From Dalbergia cochinchinensis (taxonomy: Eukaryota > Streptophyta > Magnoliopsida > Fabales > Fabaceae): DNA of 64,000 nt. The notes under the pieces were generated by a model. That model was not told where the DNA came from and made no database searches. It saw only the letters and a list, made by a program, of their open reading frames with translations. How positions within the stretch are numbered: the stretch's first letter is position 1; each line of letters opens with the position of its first letter. Both the position numbers and the translations under genes were made by a program. Below, piece by piece: positions 1 through 13,184 of this stretch. Location: the NCBI GenBank assembly GCA_031216125.1, contig CM062373.1, positions 43,873,874-43,937,873 on the forward strand, in the 5' to 3' direction.

Positions 1-1380
1 AGATTCAATATATATCGAAAAGAACTGATATAATTAGAATGTGTTACCTCTAAACTTCTTTACTTACATGCTAGACCTCACCAAAAAATAGATTGATTGA
101 GGGGAAATAATTGACCAAGAAGGATTAGCCAAGAAATATTGACCCGCAAGAAGAATTGTAAGCAAGATTTCAGTTCCATAATAATAAGCTGCATATTGAG
201 ACCAAGAACCTGTAAAGGTATCCAATACAGGCAATTTAAATGATAAAGCTTTTCATGCTTATAGCGTGTTGTAAAACAATACTAATAAAGGACATAACAG
301 AGAAGAAGAGAGAAAATGATTTTATTGATAATTTTAAAGGTATAGTACAAAGAAAACCCAAAAAGGTTATTTATAACCAAAAGGTGAGTGATATAAAATC
401 AAATAAAATCGTAATAGATTCTATCTAATTAAATCAAATTAAATCTTATTTCAATCATCCAAAGATAGTCATATTCATATTCAAATAATACTTCATAACA
501 TTGTCTATTTTATTGATAAAATAGCATTACCCATAACAGATGTAAATAAAAGCAACCTGATCACTTGTCACAACCACGTTAGCATATCATTAATAAATGG
601 AAATAGGGTGCTAATTGTGAATTTCCAGAATGGCTACCTAACATTAGTCAACAAATGCATGTGGGCATAATAAACTAATTAGATTTTGAATGTTTAACTA
701 AATAATTTATATCAATTTTTGTAGTTAAAAATTTATGATTAAATATTATATTTTTATAATTTTATAAATACAATTTCACCTTCTTACAAGTGTCAATTTT
801 TACAAATCATCTATAGAACTTAAAAAATCAAATAAATTGTGAAGATTTTGTCAATTATACTATTTGTTAAATGTATTTTTGTCAAAATTTATTTATAAAT
901 ATTCATATTTCATTTAAGATTTGATTTAAATATATTGATAGTGTAAAATTTTTACACTGCAATACAATCAAATTCTCTTATAGATATGATTTTTGAAGTA
1001 GTAAGGAAAGAGTATACTATGTTTTAGTAATATGGTAAAATATGATTAAATGACCATGAAAAAAGTTTCACACTATTAGTACAATAAAATCAAACTCTTT
1101 TATTTATAAGAATAAATATTTTTATTTTAGAAAAGGATAATAAGGTGTCAATATATCACTTAGAGAACATATACATTTATATCACATAATCTTACACATT
1201 TTTTAAAATTTTTTATGGATAATCTTACACATAATTTTATTAGATCTTATTGTCGATGATTTCTTTTTCTATTTATCTACACTCAAGTCATCACCTTCTC
1301 GTGTGTGACAGAGATCATATCATGGGAAGGGTATAGGGATGGCTAGTAAATAAATATTTTGACTAAGCTGCCAACTTGGC
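1..1380. other. AT-rich DNA, no gene recognised
   Basis: I see no coding region, RNA gene or clear element terminus here. A 62-codon open frame at 240-428 has low-complexity Lys/Ile/Asn-rich content of the kind expected by chance in AT-rich DNA. The sequence holds long A/T runs and a few short phrases resembling degenerate transposon ends, but nothing that can be named. Confidence 0.5.
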
Positions 1381-1388
1381 CTCTCAAA

Positions 1389-1745
1389 AATACATGTGAC
1401 ATGATCGTTTAGTCGCGAAAAAATTTTGATATTAATTTTGTCCTCAAATGATTCATATGATATCAGTTTAATCTTTGAATGATTTCTTATATCAATTTAA
1501 TTAGTCTTTAAAACATCAATGTAACATCATTTTTGTTGCTGAAAATGCATGTGATATCTATTTAATTCTCCATTACTATAAAGTGATCAGCTTATTTGAT
1601 ATCATATGCATCTTTAAAAAACTAAATGATGTCACATGTATTTTTTTAGGAACTAAACTAATATAGGGTTTATTTTCCAATAACTAAATTAATGTAAAAA
1701 GTCTTTTAATGACTAAACTGGTGTCACCTTAAGGGACTAAATTGG
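1389..1745. repeat. Probable foldback element with repeated subunits
   Basis: The left arm (about 1389-1565) repeats a phrase of the type 'atatcagtttaatctttgaatgat'. The right arm (about 1593-1745) carries its reverse complement, 'aatgactaaactggtgtcacc', together with 'aactaaatgatgtcacatg'. The inverted arms with internal sub-repeats suggest a foldback or Mutator-like non-autonomous element. The match is imperfect, the ends are not sharp and no target duplication was identified. No protein is encoded. Confidence 0.45.
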
Positions 1746-1873
1746 TAGTTTAGTTTCATTTTGAAATTTTTTTGATAGGTCAACGTGGCTCAACTCTTAA
1801 ATAGGGGAGTAATAAGTACGTTATACTTTATACATCTCAAAAAGAGATTCACAATACTAGGAGTCACTTCTCA

Positions 1874-4853
1874 TGTAACACCCTTCCTATTGTAGTGCTA
1901 TGCTTGAGTCCTAATATTATAGTAAGTAGTTGTTACCAAGAAATTTTTTTCCCTTTTATTACTTGATTATATAAACTATATATACATGTATAATAAGTAG
2001 GAGCCTTACACTAAAAGTCATACTATTTTTTCATATTTCATAATTTTAAAACAAAATAATCAACTACGGAAATAGCATAATAAAGTGAACATTACGAGTA
2101 GTTTTGCCCACATGATAATTTACATTATATATATATAGTACCTATAGTAGGTTAAGTCATACAGTCATACTACCAACATCTAGACATATTTCTATCATGC
2201 ATAAATAACCCTACCTTAGCCCTCGCAGTGACTTCTTACTCTGGGTTAAGGTCTATCAAAATACAACCAACTACAAGTAGATATTCCTAACTCCCTTATT
2301 TAGTGGCTCATCAAAAGATCAGACCTAAGAGCCAAGAATAATCAATCAAGATGAAGGAATCTAAATCATTGTATACTATATACAAGCTAAATACACCACA
2401 ATTAGTCAAACAAAAGGAGAATAGTGCCCATTGGGCACCTCGGATAGGTATCCCTACCAGTCCCCACTGCCTCCTGAGGAAGTAGATGAACCAGAAGAAG
2501 GCTCTTCCGAAGGATTTGACTCAATGACTATGACAGGTCGCAGTGACTATTGTGAGGGCATAGGTGGCGGTGGTGGATACTAAGCTACTAGTATGACAGC
2601 TAGTAGATGAGTCATATACAGTGGAAAAGTAGGAAAAAGGAACTCTGGATCAAAAGCAAGACTCATAATTGTAGTAGTGAATGGGTAACCAAACAGTGTA
2701 TAAACACAAATATAGGACTGAGAGACCAGGTATAATGAGTCTAACTCCTAGTCATAATGACACTGCCAATCAAGCTTCTTGATGAAGCACACGATCGAGG
2801 CCATCTATGTAAAAATATATGATATAGCAGGAATGAGAATCAAAGATTCCCAGTAGAAAAAAATACTAGTCCACTACCCAGTGATATCTGACTTAGTGTT
2901 ATGCCATTAATATGTTTTTTGTTGTTTTTGTAATAATTAGTTTGTTTGTTCCGTTACTATTTAACACAGTCTTATGAGTAAATTTATGCTTGAGAATAAA
3001 ACTCATAGGATTCTTGATATACTTCCCATCTGATATATTGACAATGATGTAAAACCTTGTATTATAACCTTATATATAGATCACTTATATAATTCAAACA
3101 ATGTAGTACATCGTACTATAACCCCATATAGATCATTGACATAGTTCACAAATCATATAGCTTGATATTCTCAATACATTTCTTTCATCACAATTTGAAT
3201 CCATGAGCTTAAAATCAAGCAATTAATGTTACACAAAGATTATTTATTATTTTATTTAGTTTCCTTTCTTCATATGATTCTTTGATATTTGTTTAGGAAA
3301 TCTTATAATTATTATTTGGGGTTTCTTTGTAATAGTTTTATATCTCATACTTTTGTTGTGAGATTTCCCTGAAATCTCTTAAATTCTTATGTTATTTTTC
3401 TCTTCAAAATCTCCTAAATTCTTATGAGATTTTTCTGTTCAAAACTCTCCTAGAACTCATTGCTTGATAATTCTTATAATTTTCAATGAATTAAACCATG
3501 TGTCTTGCACTTAAAAAGCTTTTTCTTCTATAGATCAAAATCTCATTTTTGTTTATGGAATTTTATTGGCATATTTCAAAGTTACTAATCTTTAAGAATT
3601 TGTAAAATTCTTTCTAATTATATTCTTGTATAATTTCTATATATTTGATTCTTTTCAACAAACCAAAATTACTTCTTTTGTTGCTTAAATGTAATCTTTA
3701 GCTTAATCTAAGTTTTTGTCTCTTAACTAAACACTAACATAATCCCAAACCTTAAATTGACACATCATAATTTATTTTTCTCTTTTACTAGATATGGCTG
3801 AAATGGCAATCCTAGTTTCACAAAAATTCTACTTGATTTACTTAGTTAAATTTATCACATTAATTCAAAGAACTCACAAGACTTTTATCCATGGCTTCTT
3901 TTACAACTATCAAGCTCACTTGTATACATCTAGGGGTTAAATTTCAAGCTTCATAAGCATAATTTTAAATATATCTCAAAGAGTTCATATCAACAAGAAT
4001 AGTCAAACAATTACTAAGCTTAAGACATAGATTTTTCCTACCTTCCTCTAAGCTTTTTGTTGATTCTTTCTCTAGTCTTTCCTTCCTTAATTAGAGTCTC
4101 AAACTTACTTTCCAGCCCTTATATATACTGCTGGCTGAATAGTCTTGAAGAGGAAAAAGAAGATTTTGGCTTGAGTTTGATGTAGAGGAAGTATTGTTGA
4201 ACTAGTTTAAGTGTAAAGCTTAGAGTAGTCTTTAAGGTTTTGGTGAGTTTGTGGTGTTTTAGAATTGAAAATGGAGATAGTGAACAAGGGAGAGAAAGTG
4301 GTGCGAATGCTGCCAACAAAAGAAGGTAAAAAATGTGGCTTCTTTTTCTAATTATTTTTATTTATATAATAGAGTATTATTTGGAGAAAAAGTATCTATG
4401 GATTACTTGGAGAAAAAGGTAACCACAAATGTTCATGGATTAATTTGTCTTGTATCTGTGTAAGAAATGTCTATATTTATTTAATTGTTCTGAGTGAAAA
4501 TTATCTCAAGTTTGATAATATCCTTTAATTGAACCAGTTTTGGTGTTTTGATGTACTGGTTATTACCTTTTCAGTACCCAATTAACATCTAAATAACTTT
4601 ACTGGGTTAAAATTACCCATTTAATCTTATCTTTATTTTTATCTTTACCCTTATGCTATTCATAGGGTCTCATCCTAAATTTCTAGTTAAAATATTATTA
4701 TTTTAAATTTTTAATAAGATTTAATTAATTTCTTTTATGAAGTTTTTAGACTTGTGATCATAATTGTGTTTGTGAAAAATTTTAAAATCCCTATAGTAGT
4801 TCACATTTAATCATTTTATCCTATATAATAGTGCCGAAAGACAAGTTGTTACA
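1874..4853 (+). repeat. Possible long solo LTR (TGTAACACCC...GTTGTTACA)
   Basis: The left end begins TGTAACACCC at 1874 and the right end reads GTTGTTACA at 4853, the TG...CA termini of the long gypsy-type LTRs seen elsewhere in this window (14053-17872 and 29903-34132). No transposon protein is encoded. The Gly/Glu-rich-looking stretch at about 2440-2580 is broken by stops. The flanking 5-mers TCTCA and TTTCG do not match, so there is no target duplication and the right end is uncertain. The gene-free content agrees with a solo LTR, but a composite of fragments is possible. Confidence 0.35.
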
Positions 4854-4879
4854 TTTCGAAACACAAAAACTTATAAGCT

Positions 4880-4936
4880 TAAAACACATAAATCAAAACA
4901 CAATATACAGAGAACACATAAATCAAAACACAATAC
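4880..4936. repeat. Short tandem repeat, about 31-bp period, two copies
   Basis: The phrase 'aacacataaatcaaaacaca' occurs at about 4883 and again at about 4913, with nearly identical following bases. It is a local tandem duplication with no evident function. Confidence 0.6.
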
Positions 4937-5370
4937 TCCATACACGAGACATAAAAGTGTAACACAAAACATGACTTCCTCGATACAATATAGAACAAAG
5001 CATGTCATCTGAGATAATAATCAACTTATCAAATTTTGCTTTGCTTTGCAACTCTTTGGCTTCCACTTGCTATTAATTAAACATCTTTGGAATGATCCAA
5101 CCTCTCATGGCTTTGCCCACAATATTGTTATTCACATCCACGCCTTCACTCAATCAAGACCAAAAGATGTCTTCAAAAGGTAGAAAGTATTTAATGATCC
5201 AACACAAAGGAAAGGATAGAAGCACACATGACCAAAGAAGCTAGATAATAGTCAGCGAAAATCACCACAAACTAAGTAAATCATAGAAATAACAATCACA
5301 AGGAGACACCACATTCAAAATGAACATAAAATAAAAGTTGGCAAGAAATTATTCCTTGATTACTACTATA

Positions 5371-5390
5371 CATGTATGTGTATATATGTG

Positions 5391-5431
<41 letters not shown>

Positions 5432-5457
5432 ATATGTATATATATATATATATATGT
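5371..5457. repeat. (TA)n/(TATG)n microsatellite
   Basis: Alternating TA dinucleotides are interspersed with TGTG units over about 85 bp. It is a purely simple-sequence tract, likely length-polymorphic. Confidence 0.95.
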
Positions 5458-5696
5458 GACCTATATCTTACACTATGAATAGTTATTTATTAAAAAAAAT
5501 CCTTATGGATCATTGAAATGAAACTGTATCATTCTGTATCATTTTGGACCTATCTTAGCATTGAAAGCCTTGCTGCAGTGAGCTTACCTGACCCTCTTGC
5601 AAGCTGCGGTGAGTCTGCCTGACTCACTTTCTCACTGTAATAGCATAGCTCACTACAGTGAGTCTGTCTGCATAAGAAAATGTTGACTTTAGCAAC

Positions 5697-5808
5697 TTAG
5701 TGATTTTTAGCGAATAGAGGGTTTCTAGGGTACCTAAAGGCTTTGTTTGGCTTAATTAGGGACACGTGGACCAAAGGCATCATATCGATGACCTTAGAGA
5801 AGGTCTTT
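5697..5808 (-). pseudogene. Athila-like pol, C-terminal end (after CACTA insertion)
   Basis: On the minus strand, 5808 down to 5697 continues the pol frame of the Athila-like Ty3/gypsy element whose preceding segment lies at 13606-14052. Removing the CACTA transposon and one copy of the TTT target duplication gives an uninterrupted junction: ...EDPKTK before the insert and TFSKVID after it. This matches the usual end of Athila integrases, where a beta-strand 'VE(I/L)-DP-T-TFKV' segment precedes the stop. The frame ends at a TAA at 5697-5699. Beyond it, 5550-5690 carries several 'gctgcagtgagc / cactacagtgag' palindromic phrases typical of the element's 3' untranslated DNA. It encodes only a tail and is non-functional. 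Confidence 0.75.
5806..5808. repeat. CACTA target-site duplication, left copy (TTT)
   Basis: The TTT immediately left of the CACTA terminus matches TTT at 13606-13608 immediately right of the other terminus. A 3-bp duplication is the norm for CACTA elements. T-runs are common here, so the stronger proof is the restored pol frame. Confidence 0.8.
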
Positions 5809-5837
5809 CACTACTAGAATCACACGGTACACAGAAG

Positions 5838-6310
5838 AATTTTACAGACGGTAAATGCTCCGTCTGTATTACGGACAGATTTACAAACGAGAAAAAGGAA
5901 AATTGGGAAAAAGAATTTTTTTTTGCAAAATTTAGTATATCCGTCTGTAAATTCGTTTGTAAATATTGGAGCAAATACTCACCATATGATGGGTAATATT
6001 TACAGACGGTAAATACATACGAAAAAGAATTAGCAAAATATAGAGGGGGTTACAGACGGTAACATCCATCTATAATTCAAAATAAAAAACCCATTTTCCA
6101 TGTGCGAATTACAGATGGTAATAATCCGTTTGTAATCAGAAAAATGAAATGATGTGTTTCATTCATGTATTTATAGATGATACAATCCATCTACAATAAG
6201 ATCACTTAAACGATTCATTTCATTTAGTTATAGATGGATTTTTCTCTATGTAACACGATTAATAAAACAAATCATAGTGATCTCATCACAGATAGGAAAA
6301 TCTGTCTGTA
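5838..6310. repeat. CACTA 5' subterminal repeat array (ACAGACGG motif)
   Basis: Repeated units of the form TTTACAGACGGTAA and its inverse CCGTCTGTAA occur in both orientations, with decaying variants such as 'acagatggt' and 'atccatctataa'. In characterised CACTA elements such arrays are the binding sites of the element's DNA-binding protein, and a comparable array lies at the other end (13185-13590). Binding here is inferred from family knowledge. Confidence 0.85.
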
Positions 6311-7465
6311 ACGTGATGAAGGCAGATCAAAAGCGCGCGGTGTTCTTCTTCTTCCTCACTTCTCTGAAACCACTCTCTCTCATCTCCTCTTCTCTCTGTA
6401 GTGCCGCACCACTTTTTTGGCCACCACCAGTGATTGGAGCCTCCATTTTGCCAACGGTTTATGCCATCGTGTTTTTGGTATTGTGCTCTACCTTTTAATC
6501 ATTTTATTTTTTTATTTTTAGTGTTTTATTTTTGTGCTTTGTGCCATTGTGTTCCTGCCGTTGTTTTATTTTTAGTGTTTTATTTTTAGTTATTATTGTT
6601 ATTAATTGGTACAGAGTTCATTATTTTAGGATTTAGACCACATTTGGAGCATTATTGGAGCAATTTGGAGCATTTTAGTTACTACTTTTGTAGTGCATTG
6701 GTAAGTTTAGGATTATGATTAGTTTATTGTAATTTGTTACATGCATATTGGTAAGTTTATTTTGCTAAGTTGGAAAGATTACCTGTATATTGTAATTTAT
6801 TTGTTAATTTTTTAATTTTCAGGGTTCAGATTAGGCACGTGCTTGGAGCCATTATTGCTGTGTTTATTTACATTTGCTGGAGTATATAGGTCAGTAAGGA
6901 AATGTTTATTATTGATATGTTATACTATATATAGGATAGAGACTTATGATTTGTATGATAGAATTATAGGATTGGAGATTGCATGACTAGGGAGAAGGGC
7001 GTAGAGGTCTTTTCTCGACTTGTTTGCATTGTTTGCGGTGGGATTGTTTGTGTTTGTAGAAATGGTAGAACATGCATGTTGTGGAGTTATAAGGGGATGC
7101 GCTCTAGAATGGTTTAGGATTGTGATGTATAATGTATGTGTTGATTATTTGTTTAATATAATTGTTTGCCTATAATTATATTACTGTGTAGTTAATTATT
7201 TTTGTAATTGTCGTAATATTATGGCTTAATAATTGATTTATAAAGACATATTATGTTAACGGGATAGTCTTAAATTAGGAAATATTCTGTCAAAATTTTT
7301 CCAAAATATAATTTTTATTGTTTGAATTAAACCACAATATACATGAGGGAATGTTCATAAACTAGAGGAGACTTTGTCAAATTTTACATTAGAAAAAGTA
7401 GTAATGTAAAATAAAAGAGATTCATAAAGTGTTGTTTGTAATTTTTAGGGTTATATAGTTCTTGA
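6311..7465 (+). other. CACTA 5' leader region between subterminal array and transposase
   Basis: This gene-free stretch starts with a pyrimidine-rich block (6335-6410, repeated 'ttcttcttcctc' and 'ctctctcatctcctcttctctctg') followed by AT-rich DNA. The pyrimidine-rich block just inside the subterminal array looks like a 5' untranslated exon and promoter-proximal region. An open frame at 6277-6498 covers it but shows no recognisable domain. A similar block lies next to the CACTA end at 42533 (about 43110-43200). Confidence 0.5.
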
Positions 7466-10400
7466 TCAAGATGTTCCTTGAAAACCGTTCATGGATGTAT
7501 AATAGATTACACCCATGTCAGGGAAGGGGGAATAAAATTGGAATTTTGTGAGGATGTTGAGGAATTCATACGTGTTGCTTGTAATTCACAACAATTCGTG
7601 ATTGACCAGAAAGTTAGGTGTCGATGTTCTAAGTGCAAGTGTATATTGATTCAATTAGGTATGATCTACATAGATTTGGGTTTAAACCGGATTATTGGAT
7701 AGGGATTGAAGATAGGGAAGTAGTTAATGTGGAAAATCAGTTTGGAATGGGTTATGTTGGAGGCAGTTCAAGTACGGTGTAATTAGGAGATGAATTTATG
7801 GGTAATATGAGTTGGGAAGAAAATAGTGGTCTGTATTAAGAAATGGTTTATGATGCTGTTGGTCCTGAGTTTAGAACCTTTCATAATTCTGAAGCTAAAC
7901 AAGAGCCTAATGTAGAGGTGCAAGGTTCTATAGTTTGTTAGAGGCAGCAAACAAGCCTTTATGGGATGCGTGTGTGTACTCAGAGTTATCCTTAGTGGTA
8001 AAGATGTTGAGCATTAAGTTTGAAGGCAATCAAAGTCAGAGCTCATTTGATCAATGGGCTACATTGATAAGTGAGCTTAGTCTTAAACCTGAGGCCATCC
8101 TTAAATTCTTTTGCCAACCAAAAACATTAGTTTCCAAGCTTGGTTTAAAAGAAGTAAAAATTGATTGTTGTTTGAAAGGATGCATGCTCTATTTCAAAGA
8201 TGATACTGTATTGACACATTGCAAATTCTGTGGAGAGGCTAGGTTTAAGCTAAGAAGAGGTGGCAGAAGTGGTAAACATGAAGATGTGTTGCAAAATAGG
8301 ATGCATTTTTTGCCCTTATGCGTCTATGAACGCCACTCCTCACATGACATATTATAGTGAGAATTAGAGGAGCGATGGTGTAATGACTCATCCATCTCAC
8401 GGCGAGGCTTGGCAACATTTTGATCAAGTGTATCCCGAGTTTGCATCTGGTCTTAGAAATGTAAGGTTAGGGTTATGTGCTAATAGATTCACTCTAAACA
8501 AATCAGTTCAATAAATCATATTCTTGTTGGCTTGTTGTGGTTACACCTTTCAGTCTTCCTCTTGAAATATGCATGAAAAATCCATATTTATTCTTAACTT
8601 GTTTAATTCCTAGTCTAGAAAATCCCAAAGCTAGAATTGATGTATACCTTCAACCTTTGATTGATGAGTTAAAAGAGTTGTGAGGGTGTAGTAACTTATG
8701 ACATATCAAGGAAACAAAATTTTAATATGAAGGCAGCACTTATGTAGACAATTAATGATTTTCCTGCTTATGGTATGTTGTCTGGATGGATGACTCAAGG
8801 GAAATTAGCATGTCCAATTTGTATGGAGGATGCAAAGGCCTTTACCTTGAAGTATGGAGGAAAGAATTTGTGGTTTGTTTGTCATAGGAGATTTTTAGAT
8901 ATGGAGCATCCGTATCGGCGCCTTGCAAACAAATTTAGGAAAACATCTATTGAGAATGAGGAGCCTCCCATCCAATTTAATGGTTACCAAGTATAGGATA
9001 GAGTTAGACAATTCCCAAAAATAACAGAATTAGGAAAATCCATCAGGTTTCTTAGTTATGAGGTGACACATAATTGGATTAAATAAAGTATATTTTGGGA
9101 GCTGCTATATTAGAAGGAAAACTTAGTTCGCCATTGTTTAGATGTTATGAATGTGGAAAAAAATGTGTTCGACAATATCATGAATACTGTGATGGACACT
9201 GATCGAACTAAAGATAATGTCAAGGCAAGGCAGAATTTGGAAGAGTATTGTAGGCGTCCTAAATTAAGGTTACAACAACTTGCAAGTGGTCGATGGTCAA
9301 AGCCAAAGGCAAGTTACACCTTGAGCTTACCACAAAGACAACATGTGTATAAGTAGGTGCAGGATTTGAAAATGCCTGACGGTTATGCTTCAAACTTGGG
9401 TCGTTATGTGAATATTCAACAAGGAAGGTTTTTTGGAATGAAAAGTCATGATTGTTATGTATTCATGGAGTGTCTTTTGTCTATTGCATTTAGGGAACTA
9501 CTTGACCATGTTTGGAAGCCGTTGATAGAGCTGAGTGAATACTTTAGAGACCTGTGTTCACGTACCCTTAGAGTTGACAATTTGTTGGTGATGGAGAAAA
9601 ACATCCCTATGATTTCGTGCAAATTAGAGAGAATATTTCCCCTTGGATTCTTTGACTCCATGGAGCACTTGCGCATACACTTAGCATATGAAGCACGTGT
9701 TTGTGGACCAGTATAATATATGTGGATGTATCCATTTGAGTAGGAAATAAGAGGGTTTAAAAGAATTATGAAAAATAGAGCTCAAGTTGAAGGATCCATA
9801 TGTCAGGCATACTTTTCAAAGGAGACATCAAAGTTTTGTTCATACTATTTCGAACCTCATGTTCAATCAAGGAGGACTCGGGTTGGTTGGAATGATAATG
9901 GTGGGACAAGCTCAATTGAGCCAACACTGTCCATATTCAACTAACCTGGTCATGCTGTTGGCAAATGCGAAGAACAATGGATCTTAGGAGATGAATCAAA
10001 TGTTGTACATTTGCACATCTTGATAAATTATGATGAGATGCAACCTTTTAGAATATAAGTTACTCACGATTGTTTTAATTTCTTGTTCCTCACAAGTGAC
10101 TTAATTCTCACATATTGTTTCGATGTTTATAGATATTTCGAACAATTATAAGGTGATGATAGTTTTATTCAATTTCCATCATGGTTCAAATCTTATGTAT
10201 GTCGTGTATGTAGCTTATAAGCATGTGTTAATTTGTTGATATGAGCCTTATTCTTCAATTTGATATCTTTAATAGTATACGAAGGAGCGTGAGCCCAGTA
10301 ATGGTACAACCAATATTCACCTATATAACTTGTCTTAAGGCCCGAAAAATAAAGCTTATTGTTGGCCAATTTACTATGTTAACAGGTACAAATTCCAAAC

Positions 10401-11004
10401 CATGGAATCATGTAGGGGAAGAAAAATAGATAATAGTGGGATTAGTATTAAACGGAATTCAAGTGCTGGCGAATGTGATTGGTATGGGAAACTTAAGGAA
10501 ATAGTTGAGCTAGAATATGTCGGTGAATTTCCAAAAGGGTTGTCTTGTTCAAGTGTGAATGGTTTGATCCAACACACCCAATAAGAACATGTAAACACAA
10601 CCAGTACAATATCATTGAGATTAACCATACCAAAAGATATAGAGCCTTTCACCCATTCATCGTTGTACAAAATGCAAGATAAGTATATTTTCTATCTTAC
10701 CCTGGAAAATGTTATAAGAGTTGGAGGGTCATAATAAAAACTAAACCAATGGGTCAGATTGAAATCGATGAACTAGATGATGAGTAGGCTTATCAAATTG
10801 ATGACTCAATCCCTTCACGTATAGTAATAGACATTACCATCCCCCCAACCTTAGCTTCCCTTTTGAATGAACTTGAAATAATTGACCCTCCTACCCAAGC
10901 TTCAAGAACAAATGAAAAGGATGACACAACTGAAGATGAAGAGCAAGAATTTGTGGATGACATTTCATCTAAGAATGATGATGATAGTCTTGAACTATCA
11001 TAGT
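7466..11004 (+). pseudogene. tnp2: Tnp2-like CACTA transposase, heavily broken
   Basis: Successive plus-strand segments match the plant Tnp2 transposase family in order. They are an N-terminal transposase-associated region (around 7466-7700; 'SWMYNRLHPCQGR'), a segment with C-x2-C pairs (7935-8357), 'HPSHGEAWQHFDQVYPEFA' (about 8390-8450), 'LSGWMTQGKLACPIC' (8778-), the 'DVMNVEKNVFDNIM' block (about 9140-9185) and the 'KLERIFPLGFFDSMEHL' block (about 9620-9670). A C-terminal DUF4216-like part follows (about 10380-10800) and an acidic tail ends at 11004. The family's role is to bind element ends and catalyse excision. At least five frame changes and several stops lie between these blocks. Some could be introns, but stops inside conserved blocks show it is a pseudogene. 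Confidence 0.88.
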
Positions 11005-11127
11005 AAATGAGGTAAATTAATAAGGTGAAAAAAACTTCAATGCTATTAGTCGTTATGTGTTGTGTTGTTGATCCTATTTTATTTTAATTATGATATTTTG
11101 GACTAAACATATGTTATGTTTCATTCA
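11005..11127 (+). other. Spacer between the two CACTA ORFs
   Basis: This short AT-rich spacer follows the Tnp2-like reading frame and precedes the second ORF. A 'tttcattcag' at about 11118-11127 resembles an intron 3' splice site directly before the first recognisable codons of the next gene. Confidence 0.4.
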
Positions 11128-12959
11128 GGTATAGCAAGTAGAGGTAAAGGTAAGAAAGGTGCTGCATCGCGTCCTGTTCATCGTAGTAGTGGCAGGACTC
11201 CCTTATCCATAGATCACTTCCACCTCCACACCAGCTGAAGTGTAGACATCCCAGAGTAGAGGGCATTCCTAGTAAGTCATGGTGCCCAACCCTGGGTATG
11301 TGCCTCCTCTCCCTGCAGTACAACGAGTTTCACAGCCTACACTGCTGACTACATCTAACAAGGTGTCCCCTACATAGCACACACGTGAGGGATCCACTCC
11401 TACTGCATCCTCCGGGTAGCAGTTGCAGACCCAGGCCCCCTCAAGACTGCTTCCATCTCTTAGATGGGATGGATCTACTTGGTAAGATATTTACGAAATA
11501 TGTAGCAAAAATTTATTTCATGTGAATGTTAACATAATTTTCTTGTTTTATGTTGTCATTATCCACTATATAATATATCCTTATATGTTCAGTTGGTATC
11601 CTCTCCAGAAGGGTATCCACCAGGTCACAAATACCATTAAAAAAAATGTATGATGTGCCTTACATCAATTTTGATAAGGTGCCCAAAAAATCAAAGGATG
11701 AGTGGTTCAATGATTGGAAGGTAATAAAAGTCAATTGATTTACATAAAGTTTTATTTGGTATCTAATTTTTTACATGTATTAACTAATTTTCTATTCATG
11801 TAGAGTCACTTCACTATTCTCTTCCAAGATGAGAAGATGATTTTCAAGGCTTAGAAGAGTCGCACTGCAAAGCGAGTAAGGCACATGTATACTGAGACTA
11901 ACAAGGACCTGTCATCTACAGACTGGATAGCACCCTACTTCCTTCACGCCTTGTAGGAGTACTGACATATGTCAAAGTTGCAAAATATCTCTTTAGAAAA
12001 CAAGACGAGTAGGGCATCTAGTAAAGGTAGCTTACTGCATACCGGTGGCTTCATGACTTTGGCCGGCACTAAGGCCAACTTGGTTAGTGATTTCCAATTT
12101 TTCTTTTTTTAAGTTTTCTGTTATTCAATTTATCAATTGATCAATTGATCAATTTGAGACATTTATTAATTAGAGTTATAGGAGAAGATGCTGAAGAGAC
12201 CACCTATGTAAGGAGAGGTGTTTAAGGAGACACACGCTCACAAGGGAGACAAAATGGTGTGAGTTGATCCATGATCTGAGACAACATATGTGAGTATAGT
12301 TATTCACATTAAATTTTCTGATTAAGGACTTAAAAAATAATTTGAGCCTAATATATAATTGTCTGCACTAAATTGTAGGGTGATTATACTCAGAGGTTGG
12401 AGGCTGCGTCTGCTCAGGACCCAGAGTTTGTTGATGAGGATGCCCTATAGGCAGAAACGGTTGGCAGCCTTTATAAAGGCTGCATTTATGGCATGGGGGG
12501 CCGATTTGTTAATTTGATGTCCCCTGCATCTGTCATTAGGGATGCCCCTTCTCTTGCTCATGAGGTGGTAGAGGACATGATCCACACTCAAGTCCATGCT
12601 CTAAATGAAGTGCTCCAGAAGCAAAATGAAGAGATGTTGAAGAACAAGGAGGGTGCATCGAAGAAGAAGTAGGCCAAGAGAATAGAGAAGAAGGTTGAGA
12701 AAAAGGTGGCATCGATGATGCAGAGGGAGGTGAGCAACAAATGCAGCAACAGTATATGCAGATGCAGCAGATGCATGCATACTTTGAGCTCGTGAGAGCG
12801 AGCAGCTTCGTGCCTCTTTCTCTTCCTCCACCAACTCCAGCGCCTCCAGTTTTTAGGGCCATGAGGCGGTCCTCCTCCTCTTCTGATGACAATGATGACA
12901 ATGGTAACGGTACTAGCATCGATGGCAAGGTAGATATTGATGACGCCGAGTACTCGTGA
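11128..12959 (+). pseudogene. Second CACTA ORF, Ptta/En/Spm-type (TNP1/TnpA-like) protein, broken
   Basis: It starts with a basic Ser/Arg/Lys-rich segment ('ASRGKGKKGAASRPVHR'), passes a likely intron, then shows blocks typical of the plant Ptta/En/Spm family. These are 'WFNDWK' (about 11700), 'KTSRASSKGSLLHTGGF' (about 12000-12050), 'PMxGEVFKETHAHK' (about 12205-12245) and 'TTYxDYTQRLEAA' (about 12280-12405). A long charged Lys/Glu coiled-coil-like stretch (12590-12740) and an acidic Ser/Asp-rich tail to the stop near 12957 follow. The position downstream of Tnp2 fits the standard CACTA layout. The family's DNA-binding protein is thought to bind the subterminal repeats. In-frame stops (for example within 11840-11960 and near 12670) make this copy non-functional, although introns complicate exact counting. 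Confidence 0.8.
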
Positions 12960-13184
12960 TTACTTTTGTACTACTGCTTACTTTGTTATATAGATTTTTT
13001 ATGCTATTATTTTGGATTTTTTTTACTACTGTAATGACATTTTAATTTATAATAAATTTTTTTATGTGTTCAAAATTTTATTTTATAAATTTCCTTACGT
13101 TTATATATTATCATGATAATTAAAAACAATGAATTATAATTATAAAAATAATCATCATGTTAAATATATCAGCAAAAGAAAATT
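12960..13184. other. CACTA 3' untranslated AT-rich stretch
   Basis: This is AT-rich sequence between the stop of the second CACTA ORF and the 3' subterminal array. No gene or motif is recognised. Confidence 0.6.

Noticed and set aside
12536..12928. Minus-strand 130-codon open frame rich in Cys, Ser and Pro
   Set aside because: It is the antisense shadow of the second CACTA gene's charged C-terminus.
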